Positions 26,863-34,976 of a stretch of DNA of 41,064 bases are shown here, in pieces. Each line of letters starts with the position of its first letter. Positions within the stretch are counted from its first letter, which is position 1. This stretch comes from Streptomyces sp. NBS 14/10 (lineage in GTDB: Bacteria > Actinomycetota > Actinomycetes > Streptomycetales > Streptomycetaceae): assembly GCF_002224125.1 (NCBI RefSeq), contig NZ_NCSM01000039.1, positions 1-41,064 on the forward strand, given 5' to 3'. Made by a program: the position numbers and the translations under genes. The notes beneath the pieces are model-generated. The model was given only the letters and a program-made list of their open reading frames with translations. It did no database searches and was not told where the DNA came from.

Positions 26863-28161
26863 TCAGTCGGCGATCTGGTCGTCGATCTGCTGCGCGGCCT
26901 TGTCGAAGGTCGACTTCACATCGCCCTTCCCGGGCAGCACCGCGTCTTCCCAGGCTGTGCGGAACGTCTTCCACACCTGGGTCGAGCCGGCGATGTTCGG
27001 CACGTCCACCGCCCGCGGCACCGCGTCGGCGAAGGGCTGGTAGAAGGGATTGTCCTTGAGGTAGCCGCCCGCGATGGCGCCCACGTCACTGCGGGTGGGG
27101 AACTGCCCCGTCTCCTCCAGCAGTGCCGCGTCGTTCTTCGCGCTCATCGAGAACTTGGTGAATTCCCAGGCGGTCCGCTTGTGCTTGCACGAGGTGAACA
27201 GGCCGACGTTCTTGGAGTCCGCGAACGTCGATGTCTTGTCGGCGGGTATTCCCTCGGCCGTGGGCAGCGGCACCACGCCGTACTTCACCTTGCCGTCGAA
27301 CTGTCCCTTGCCCCAGGGCCCGGCGATGCCCATGGCGGCCACCCCGTCGGCGAACGGGCCCGCCCACATGTCGCCGCTGTACGCCTCCGGGGACGAGTAG
27401 CCGTTGGCGTACATCTGCTGCCAGAAGCCGAGGGTCTGCCGTCCGGCATCGGACGTGAAGGTGGCCTTCTTGTCTCTCACCAGTTGCGTGCCGCCGGAGT
27501 TGGCCAGGTACAGCGGATAGAAGTCGAACAGCGCATTGGTGTAGTCACTGGTCGCCGGCGGATACAAGGCGAACTTCGCCGCCTTGCTGCTCTTGATCTT
27601 CTTCGCCACGGCCAGCACATCGTCGTACGTGCTCAGCTCCGGATTCTCGGCGTCCAGGCCGGCCTTTTTGAAGACGTCCTTGTTGTAATAGAGCATGAAC
27701 GGGTTGGTTTTCCAGGGCACTTGATACAACTTGCCATCCGGGGAACGGAAGCCGTCCACGGCACCGCCGGAGCGCTTCTTGATGAAGGACTCGGCATCGC
27801 CGAAGGTGTCCGAGAGATTCACCAGGCCGCCCTGCTTCTGGAATGCGGCGACCGCCGCCGGAGCGGTGTTGTAGACGAGGCACGGGGTGTTGCCCGCGGT
27901 GATCGCGGCCCCGATGACATCTTCGGTGGACTTGCCCGACGGCACCGCCTTGGCGGTGACCTTCTCCTTGGTGTGCTCGGCGTTCCAGGCAGCCACTGTG
28001 GCCTTGGCCCAGGCCTGCTCCTGCTCATTCGTCGAGTACCAGATGTCGATCGGTCCCGAGGTCGGCTTGCCGCCGCCGGCGTCGCCCGAACCGCAGGCGG
28101 ACAATGGCAGGACAAGCGCCGCGGCGGCGGCCAGCACCGTAACGCGCGGAAAACGCCTCAT
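26863..28161 (-). CDS. Sugar ABC transporter substrate-binding lipoprotein
   Basis: 432 residues. The signal peptide (MRRFPRVTVLAAAAALVLPL) ends in the lipobox LSAC with Cys23 as the lipid-modified residue. The mature part is a family-1 (MalE-like) extracellular binding protein (DIWYSTNEQEQAWAKATVAA, later PWKTNPFMLYYNKDVFKKAG). ATG 28161 is chosen over an in-frame TTG at 28170 because GGGAG lies nine bases before it. First gene of the ABC-GH130 operon; it is divergent from lacI, with two LacI-type palindromes between them. Ligand expected to be an oligosaccharide released by the PL8 lyase. Confidence 0.93.
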   Translation of the reverse strand: MRRFPRVTVLAAAAALVLPLSACGSGDAGGGKPTSGPIDIWYSTNEQEQAWAKATVAAWNAEHTKEKVTAKAVPSGKSTEDVIGAAITAGNTPCLVYNTAPAAVAAFQKQGGLVNLSDTFGDAESFIKKRSGGAVDGFRSPDGKLYQVPWKTNPFMLYYNKDVFKKAGLDAENPELSTYDDVLAVAKKIKSSKAAKFALYPPATSDYTNALFDFYPLYLANSGGTQLVRDKKATFTSDAGRQTLGFWQQMYANGYSSPEAYSGDMWAGPFADGVAAMGIAGPWGKGQFDGKVKYGVVPLPTAEGIPADKTSTFADSKNVGLFTSCKHKRTAWEFTKFSMSAKNDAALLEETGQFPTRSDVGAIAGGYLKDNPFYQPFADAVPRAVDVPNIAGSTQVWKTFRTAWEDAVLPGKGDVKSTFDKAAQQIDDQIAD

Positions 28162-28257
28162 TGTGCCCAACTCCCTTCCATGCGGGGTGATTGAGGGTCC
28201 GAAGCGACTCCCCTCTCGTCGCCGCCGGCCCGCCCCGCCAAAATGATCACCGCGGGG

Positions 28258-28286
28258 TTACGAGCGTCATCAAACCGGTTTAATAT
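28258..28286 (+). promoter_or_regulatory. lacI promoter with LacI-type operator
   Basis: TTACGA (28258-28263) and TAATAT (28281-28286) are 17 bp apart. The palindrome AAACCGGTTT (28272-28281) lies between and touches the -10, so bound repressor would block polymerase. It is the same core as at the lyase promoter. The divergent ABC operon begins about 110 bp away and may be repressed from the same site. Confidence 0.65.
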
Positions 28287-28306
28287 CTAAGCGTCAAGGA
28301 TGGGTG

Positions 28307-28318
28307 CGAAACGTTTCG
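28307..28318. promoter_or_regulatory. Second LacI-type palindrome
   Basis: CGAAACGTTTCG is a perfect 12-bp palindrome about 35 bp from the first operator centre-to-centre, upstream of the chosen lacI start. Its A-A-A-C-G-T-T-T core resembles common LacI operators; it may serve autoregulation. Confidence 0.5.
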
Positions 28319-28386
28319 GTAACCTGGGCGGCGCAGTTCTGCCACCCAGGAGCCGTACGTCCCGAATCAGTGGAAGGCGAGGCGGT

Positions 28387-29484
28387 ATGGTGCGGGGCCA
28401 GGACAAAGCGGGTGGATCGGCGGGCGGTTCCCGCCAGGCGATGCCTCCGCCGTCACGCCGGGGTGGGGGCAGTCGGCCGACGATCGGTGATGTCGCCGCG
28501 CTGGCCCAGGTCTCCAAGGCGACGGTCTCCTTCGTCATCAACGACCGCCCCGGTGTCAGCCCCCAGGCGCGCCAGCGGGTCCTGGACGCGATCGACCAGC
28601 TGGGCTGGCAGCCCAACGCCGGCGCCCGGGCGCTCTCCACCAAGCGGTCCCAGACCCTCGGCCTGGTGATGCGCCGACCGCCGGAACTGCTGAGTACCGA
28701 CCCGTTCTTCCCGCAGTTCGTCGCGGGCATCGAGACCGGCCTCGCGCCGCTCGGCTACGCGCTCGTGCTGCAGGTGGTCCCCGATGAGGAAACCGAACGG
28801 CAGGCGTATGAGCGGCTGGCCCGTGACGGTCGGGTCGACGGCGTGTTCCTCACCGATCTGCGCACCGACGACCCGCGGCCCGCACTCATGACGGAGCTGG
28901 GCATCAGCGCACTGATCGTCGGACCACCGCAGCACGGCGGCCGGGTACCGGCCCTCGGGGTCGACGACGGCAGCGGGGTGCGGCGTGCGGTCAGCCATCT
29001 GCGCTCGCTCGGCCACCGGTGGATCGGACACGTCTGCGGCGCCGCGGGGTATGTGCACACCGAGGCCCGGTGCGACGCCTGGCGCGGTGCCCTGGCGGAT
29101 GCCGGCCTGCCCGAGATCCCACCCGTGGCGGCGGACTTCACCGGTGCGGCCGGCGCCCAGGCCACGCATCAACTGCTGGACCTGGACCGGCCACCGACCG
29201 CCATCGTGTACGCCAACGACCTGATGGCCATCGCCGGGATCACCGCCGCGACCAGCCGCGGGCTGCGGGTCCCCGAGGACCTGTCGGTGGTGGGCTTCGA
29301 CGACATCCCGCTGGCCGACTGCATCGCGCCACCGCTGACGACGGTGCGCCAGGATGTGCTGACCTGGGGGCGCGCCGCCGCGCAGGCGCTGGTTTCGCTC
29401 ACCGAGGGAGGAGAGTTCCAGGCTGCCGAGCTCCCGCCGGTGGAATTCGTGGTGCGCGGGAGCACCGCGCCGCCGCGTACTTGA
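28387..29484 (+). CDS. LacI-family transcriptional regulator
   Basis: 365 residues from ATG 28387, preceded by GGAAGG at nine bases. An in-frame ATG at 28300 lies next to the palindrome and is less likely. The helix-turn-helix is at about 32-51 (TIGDVAALAQVSKATVSFVI), followed by the hinge (GWQPNAGARALSTKRS) and a periplasmic-binding-protein-like sensor domain ending LPPVEFVVRGSTAPP. It is divergent from the ABC operon. Shared palindromes here and at the lyase gene argue that it is the local repressor, released by an oligosaccharide from the pathway. Confidence 0.93.
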   Translation: MVRGQDKAGGSAGGSRQAMPPPSRRGGGSRPTIGDVAALAQVSKATVSFVINDRPGVSPQARQRVLDAIDQLGWQPNAGARALSTKRSQTLGLVMRRPPELLSTDPFFPQFVAGIETGLAPLGYALVLQVVPDEETERQAYERLARDGRVDGVFLTDLRTDDPRPALMTELGISALIVGPPQHGGRVPALGVDDGSGVRRAVSHLRSLGHRWIGHVCGAAGYVHTEARCDAWRGALADAGLPEIPPVAADFTGAAGAQATHQLLDLDRPPTAIVYANDLMAIAGITAATSRGLRVPEDLSVVGFDDIPLADCIAPPLTTVRQDVLTWGRAAAQALVSLTEGGEFQAAELPPVEFVVRGSTAPPRT

Positions 29485-29518
29485 GTGTTGAGCCGTGAGC
29501 GGGGGCGCGCAGAGGCTC

Positions 29519-29692
29519 TCAGCTTCGGCCGACCGGTCCCGTGGACGTACGCACTACGAGCGAGGCGGCCAGGACAATCGCGTCGACCGTTTCGCTGCCA
29601 TCGATGACGTCCAGAAGCAGCCGGGGGCCTCCTCGCCCGGCAGGCTCGGCGCGGTCTGCACCGTGGTCGGCAAACGTATCCTCCTGAGCTAA
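29519..29692 (-). pseudogene. C-terminal remnant of another LacI-family regulator
   Basis: A minus-strand frame ending at TGA 29521-29519 reads LLLDVIDGSETVDAIVLAAS then LVVRTSTGP, the typical tail of LacI-type regulators. Upstream it fades by about 29692 at an in-frame stop. Only some 55 residues remain. It faces the intact lacI gene tail to tail and suggests that a second sugar locus once adjoined here. Confidence 0.6.
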
Positions 29693-29992
29693 CACTCAGT
29701 CACCACATCACAAGACATTGCGGGTGCCGATAAATCATCCACACAGTTCAGGCGGCTCTACCTTCTTGATCGGGTTGACCGAGCCATTCGTAGGGTTGGG
29801 TCGCCCAGGGGCGCTGGGTGTGGCTATCAGGCGGCTGCCGATCCATGGCTGAGCAAGTTTGCCGCCCGGCGCCCCACGACGACTCGGCCGCCGATTAGGA
29901 AGTGCGAACAAGTCGCTGTGTAGAGCAATGCCGGCGAGGTCGTCCGTGGCACGAACAGCACGAACAGCACGAACCAGCACGTCAGGAGCACG
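29693..29992 (+). other. Non-coding leader of the IS110 element
   Basis: No gene is recognised. The last 240 bases or so probably form the left non-coding end of the IS110 element, where IS110-group elements encode a bridge RNA; I could not fold it with certainty. Three 9-bp tandem units of ACGAACAGC type lie at 29951-29978, just before the AGGAG ribosome site (29984-29988). Confidence 0.4.
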
Positions 29993-31240
29993 ATGAGCCG
30001 GATATGGGCGGGGATCGACAGCGGCAAGGGCCACCATCACGGCCTCGCACTGGACACAGACGGAAAGACCCTGCTGTCGCGACGGGTCGCCAACGACGAA
30101 CCCGAGCTGCTGAAACTCATCGGGGACGTCCTCGACCTGGCCGACGGTCGTCAGGTCACCTGGGCCATCGACATGACGGGCGGGGAACCCGCGCTGCTGC
30201 TGGCCCTGCTGGTCAACCACGGTCAGGAGGTCCTCTACATCCCTGGCCGCCTGGTGAACCGGGCGGCCGACGGTTACCGCGGTGAGGGCAAGACCGACGC
30301 CCGCGACGCCTACGTCATCGCCGACCAGGCCAGGATGCGCCGCGACCTGCGGCCCATCCGCCCTGGCGATGAAGCGGTCATCGAGCTCTAGCTGCTGACC
30401 GGACGCCGCGCCGACCTGGTCGAGGACCGCACCCGCGTGGTCAACCGCCTGCGCGGCACGCTGCTGAGCATGTTCCCCGCTCTGGAGCGGGCCCTGGACG
30501 TCACCAACACCGGGCCTCTCAGGCTGCTGACGGGCTACCAGACCCCGGCCGTGATCCGCCGGGCCGGCGTCATACGGCTGACGAAGTGGCTGGCCAACCG
30601 CAAGGTCCGCAACGCCCGAGCCCTGGCCGAAGCGGCCGTCGAGGCGGCCGAGCGGCAGCACACCGCGATCCCCGGGGAGAAGACCATCGCGAAGCTGGTC
30701 CACACCCTGGCCGAGGAGGTGATGGCCCTCAACGAGCAGATCTCCGAGGTGGACAAGCTCATCGAGGGCGGGTTTCACGAGCACGAGCTCGCCGAGATCG
30801 TCCTGAGCGTCCCGGGCATCGGCACCGTGCTCGGCGCGGAGTTCCTGGCCGCTGTCGGCGGCGGCCTGGACGAGTTCGACTCCCCGGACGCGCTGGCGGC
30901 CTTCGCCGGCGTCGCCCCGGCGCCCCGCGACTCGGGCAAGGTCAGCGGCAACCTCCACCGGCCGGTCACCTACCACCGCAGACTCCAGCGGGTCTTCTAC
31001 ACCTCCGCGCTGGTCAGCGTCCGCTCCGACCCGAACTCGCGGATGTTCTACGACCGCAAACGCGCCGAAGGCAAGAAGCACGTCCAGGCCGTGCTCGCGC
31101 TCGCCCGCCGACGCGTCAATGTCATATGGGCCCTGATCCGTGACCGACGGTGCTATGAGGTCACACCTCCGGTCACCGAGGCTGCCTGACTGCTGGGCAC
31201 GCATAATCACAGTCGGCCCATTTCCCGCGCGGCTATCCTC
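29735..31240 (+). mobile_element. IS110-family insertion sequence (ends approximate)
   Basis: Defined by the IS110 transposase gene and its non-coding flanks. IS110 elements lack terminal inverted repeats, so the ends cannot be read directly; the limits given are estimates bounded by the LacI remnant on the left and the DUF4279 gene on the right. Confidence 0.5.
29993..31189 (+). pseudogene. IS110-family transposase interrupted by one amber codon
   Basis: One frame runs from ATG 29993 to TGA 31189 and is interrupted only by TAG at 30389-30391. The N-terminal RuvC-like part has GIDSGK, IDMTGG and KTDARDAYVIAD (acidic residues of the DEDD set). The C-terminal Tnp20 part has the helix-hairpin-helix-like LSVPGIGTVLGAEFLA and ALAAFAGVAPAPRDSGKVSG, where the reactive serine is expected. 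Around the stop the sense is clear (EL, stop, LLTGRRADLVEDRTRVVNR). A point mutation such as CAG to TAG explains it. About 398 codons, normal length. Inactive unless the stop is read through. Confidence 0.85.
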
Positions 31241-31246
31241 CACGGG

Positions 31247-31708
31247 ATGCCACTTCGCCGCCAATACGCCTACTTCGCACTGTTCAGCCGGCACACCGCG
31301 GCAGACGACATGGCCTCCGAGCTGGGCATCACCCCTGACGAGGTGACTGTTCGCGGCAGCCGGTTCACCGAGCCGGCGGTGGTTCCGGTCGACCACTCGT
31401 GGATGGTTGCCTGCCGGGAGTCGGGTCTGCGCGTCGACGAGCAGATCACCTGCATTCTCGACAGACTTCAACCCCACACGGACCGCATCTGCGACCTCAC
31501 CAGACATCTGGCCCGCACCGGCGGCGGAGCAGTGCTTCAAATCGTGCGCTACTTCAACGACACCGACCAAGCCCAGCCAGGCGCAGCGGACGCCCCCAAC
31601 CTCTTCGGCTGGCACCTGGACCGCAAGGTCCTGGACTTCCTCAACGCCACCGGAGCCGAGCTCGACATCGACGAGTACGACATGGCCGGAGCCGAGGACA
31701 CCACGTGA
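31247..31708 (+). CDS. DUF4279-domain protein
   Basis: 153 residues. Matches the DUF4279 pattern: YAYFALFSRHTAADDMASEL at the start, LGITPDEVTVRGSRF, a tryptophan after the first sheet (HSWMVACRES), and the closing VLDFLNATGAELDIDEYDM. Members are small cytosolic proteins of unknown role, often found as immunity-like or stand-alone genes. It sits alone between an IS110 element and transposase debris, so no partner can be named. Confidence 0.75.
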   Translation: MPLRRQYAYFALFSRHTAADDMASELGITPDEVTVRGSRFTEPAVVPVDHSWMVACRESGLRVDEQITCILDRLQPHTDRICDLTRHLARTGGGAVLQIVRYFNDTDQAQPGAADAPNLFGWHLDRKVLDFLNATGAELDIDEYDMAGAEDTT

Positions 31709-31821
31709 GCATATGACCCCGTACTCACCTCGCACATGCGTCGCACTCCGACGGCTTGACAACAGCATTAGGAAGCGTGCTGGTACTGGTGGAGGACTCC
31801 TGAAGGGTGTCATTATTCCGG

Positions 31822-32845
<1,024 letters not shown>

Positions 32846-32904
32846 CTTCGGCCGGACCGCTAGCCACGGAGAGCACGTCTGCTGGCCTACCTGGGTGTGC
32901 CGGT

Positions 32905-33069
32905 TCAGCTTCGCCGTGCCGCGTCCGTTTTCCGCACCATCTTCGCCGCGTGGTCAGCCGAGTCGGCCAAGTTCCGGAGTGCGCGGGAGACCCGGCTGAG
33001 GAACTCCACAATGTGGTCGGCGAGGGTGTCCTGCTTGGTGCTGGTGCGGAAGGTGGTGCTCTGGGTCAC
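32905..33069 (-). CDS. Small hypothetical protein (54 aa)
   Basis: Starts at GTG 33069 with AGGAG about seven bases upstream. The sequence is amphipathic and helical: KQDTLADHIVEFLSRVSRAL, then ADSADHAAKMVRK. No family recognised. It lies about 155 bp downstream of the CoiA-like gene in the same direction, but a hairpin (33152-33176) separates them, so it may have its own promoter. Confidence 0.5.
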   Translation of the reverse strand: MTQSTTFRTSTKQDTLADHIVEFLSRVSRALRNLADSADHAAKMVRKTDAARRS

Positions 33070-33151
33070 GGTCGGCTCCTAGGGAAGGGGCGCTGGGGGT
33101 GCTGCGCCCACTGTGGCACCGGGGACTGGCATGTCGGGCGGAAACGCGACA

Positions 33152-33176
33152 CCCCCTACCCGAACCGGGCAGGGGG
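33152..33176 (-). terminator. Hairpin downstream of the CoiA-like gene
   Basis: CCCCCTaCCCG (33152-33162) pairs with CGGGcAGGGGG (33166-33176), one mismatch, 3-nt loop. It lies 50 bp past the stop of the minus-strand nuclease-like gene. Confidence 0.6.
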
Positions 33177-33225
33177 CTCTGGCACCACGTGACGCAGCGA
33201 GGGGCGGTCAGCGGTGGCCGATAGA

Positions 33226-34449
33226 TCACGCCTCATGCTTCCTGCGGCACGAGAAGTGCTCTGGCAGCCCTTCGGGTCCTGGAAGGCTTGCGGGCTGACC
33301 GCAGCCGAAGCGGCAGAGCGGGATCGCTTGACCCGACGCGTCGACTGGATGCCTGGCGGCCTCGGTTTCCCGGGGGCGGGACTCAAGGACGATCGCGCGG
33401 CTGCCACGTCTCTGCTTCGGTTCAGCCCGCACCTCCGAAGTCGGACGGTCCTCGGTGCACCTGTCGCGCCGCTCCCCCCGTCGTACGGATGGCTGGCGCT
33501 CCTTGTTGTCCAGGGCGAGCCCGTTCGCCTCGAGGTACTGCTGCCACTGCTGTGCGGGGAGCCAACCGTGGTGGCCGCCCCGCTGGAACGGGATCCGCTC
33601 ACCGGCCGCAGCTTCCACGATGAACCGGGTGAGGGTCAGGCCGCCTTCCCCTGTGAAGGTGTTCGACTGATGGGCGGGCATGAGGACGCGGTGCCACCCC
33701 CCGCAGTACCCGGAGTCGGTGGGATTCTCCGGGTCGTAGGGTTTCTCCGGGCACCGGGTGAGTGCGCCGTTTTGGCTGCACTGGCCCTCCTCCAGGACGA
33801 AGTTGCCGTCCTGGACCGCGATGGGGTTCTTCTGCACGCGAATGACGGAGGCCGGCAGGTTGGGCGTGCGGACGTAAGGGACGGTGCCGATGCCTGCGTG
33901 GTCGGGGTCGGCGAAGTCCCAGACCGACTGAATACCGCCGCGGCGCCGGAACCCCTCGCGTGCACGCATTCCGCGGGTCGTCTGGGCGCTCAGCTGAGGC
34001 TCGTAGCCCAGGACGATGCCGTTGGCGCCGTTGATGCGTACATCGAGGCGCGCGTGTCCGTCGGCGGTCTGCGACTCGATGTCCGCGTGGAAGCCGTGAT
34101 CTTCGGAGTCCTTCGCGACGCGTTCCTTGCGGGCGAGGTGTTCGTCGGACTCGTGGCTGATGGGCTTCTCCCCGGGTTTCCGGTAATGGGAGGCAAGCCA
34201 TACGCCGTCACGCTGGACGAGGTACATGGGGACGCGCCGGCCGCGGAGGTCCCGGCAGTCGGGGCAGATGAGCCCGCGCTTTTCGACGGGGACACGTCCT
34301 CGCATGCGCAGGAGCACGTTCAGGAGGTCTTGGCCTTGCGGGACGCCGAGGTCGGGACGGTCCAGGTCGAGGTTGCGGCCGGCCGGTTTGTAGTAGACGG
34401 GGTTACGGAAGAGGTCTTCGTCGCTGTCGATCTGAAGGTCGTCATCCAT
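33226..34449 (-). CDS. CoiA-like putative PD-(D/E)XK nuclease
   Basis: 407 residues. A zinc-ribbon half, CPDC, is at 62-65. Then follows the CoiA-like block: SHYRKPGEKPISHESDEH (Glu100, His104) with K109 on the helix, ARLDVRI with Asp136, and IVLGYEPQLS with Glu150 and Gln152, i.e. the D...ExQ catalytic pattern of CoiA and related restriction-fold nucleases. The middle has further Cys/His (GQCSQNGALTRCPEK, GYCGGWHR) and the tail a C-x3-C-x-x-x (PLCRFGCGQP) that may bind zinc. Members take part in competence or DNA processing; the role here is unknown. Upstream lies a PafBC-type DNA-damage promoter. Confidence 0.65.
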   Translation of the reverse strand: MDDDLQIDSDEDLFRNPVYYKPAGRNLDLDRPDLGVPQGQDLLNVLLRMRGRVPVEKRGLICPDCRDLRGRRVPMYLVQRDGVWLASHYRKPGEKPISHESDEHLARKERVAKDSEDHGFHADIESQTADGHARLDVRINGANGIVLGYEPQLSAQTTRGMRAREGFRRRGGIQSVWDFADPDHAGIGTVPYVRTPNLPASVIRVQKNPIAVQDGNFVLEEGQCSQNGALTRCPEKPYDPENPTDSGYCGGWHRVLMPAHQSNTFTGEGGLTLTRFIVEAAAGERIPFQRGGHHGWLPAQQWQQYLEANGLALDNKERQPSVRRGERRDRCTEDRPTSEVRAEPKQRRGSRAIVLESRPRETEAARHPVDASGQAIPLCRFGCGQPASLPGPEGLPEHFSCRRKHEA

Positions 34450-34485
34450 TGGTGCTCCCCGCAGCCGCCACGAGTAGGACTGACA

Positions 34486-34508
34486 ACGCTACGGGGAGGG
34501 TCTGACAA
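34486..34508 (-). promoter_or_regulatory. PafBC-type (RecA-independent) DNA-damage promoter
   Basis: On the minus strand TTGTCAGAC, eight bases, then TAGCGT: the TTGTCRGTG-N8-TAnnnT layout of the actinobacterial RecA-NDp motif bound by PafBC, with two of nine bases off in the first box. It ends 36 bp before the start of the CoiA-like gene. Confidence 0.55.
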
Positions 34509-34562
34509 TCGGGGCTGAACTGCGGAAACAGGGCGCACTGAGAGATACAGGGGACAGTGGGT

Positions 34563-34679
34563 CTACAGCGGGTCAGGTCCGCACAGCTCGCAGCGCCTCG
34601 CCGCGATGAACCGGCTGTTCGCTGGCAGACAGAAATGCGTACAGGCCAGCGGTGATGAACCGGTGGGGACGGGCGTCAT
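34563..34679 (-). CDS. Possible 38-residue zinc-binding miniprotein
   Basis: ATG 34679 to TAG 34563 encodes ACTHFCLPANSRFIAARRCE followed by LCG, a CxxxC...CxxC arrangement. The ribosome site is weak. It may be a real small protein or the end of a truncated gene; the IS5-like fragment at 34731 begins just upstream. Tentative. Confidence 0.3.
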   Translation of the reverse strand: MTPVPTGSSPLACTHFCLPANSRFIAARRCELCGPDPL

Positions 34680-34730
34680 CAGCTCGCGAGGGGGCGAAAC
34701 CAGACGGAGCCCCGGCGGTGACCGTGGCCT

Positions 34731-34836
34731 AGGGCGTGTTTCGAAAGTGCTGGTCACAGCCATTCGTTGATGGCCGCGACCAGCACGGTCGCCTCATAGC
34801 GGACGGCGAGCTTGTCGTACCTCGCCGCCACCGCGA
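34731..34836 (-). repeat. IS5-family end fragment, inverted copy of 37375-37480
   Basis: About 105 bp nearly identical, in reverse orientation, to the right end of the IS5-family element at 36538. It starts with the same AGGGCGTGTTTCGAAAGTG tip and covers the last ~35 transposase codons. Identity stops at about 34836. The rest of that element is gone. Confidence 0.85.
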
Positions 34837-34976
34837 AGAATGGCCGCATCACGGCCTGCCGATTCCCGGGGCCTCAGCAGGCCGAGTGACCCGCGACGTT
34901 AAAGGCCAAGCTCAGGAAGAAGGGAGCTCAGACCTCGCAGTGCAGCTACCTGGAAGTCACGCAGCTGGCTCCGGGG

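Noticed and set aside
29951..29978. CRISPR-like array from 9-bp repeats
   Set aside because: Three units without spacers are a simple tandem repeat; no Cas gene is present anywhere in the window.
29735..31813. 692-codon open frame on the minus strand
   Set aside because: Antisense to the IS110 transposase and the DUF4279 gene; no domain seen.
33214..34518. 434-codon open frame on the plus strand
   Set aside because: Antisense to the CoiA-like gene, which has recognisable motifs and a promoter.
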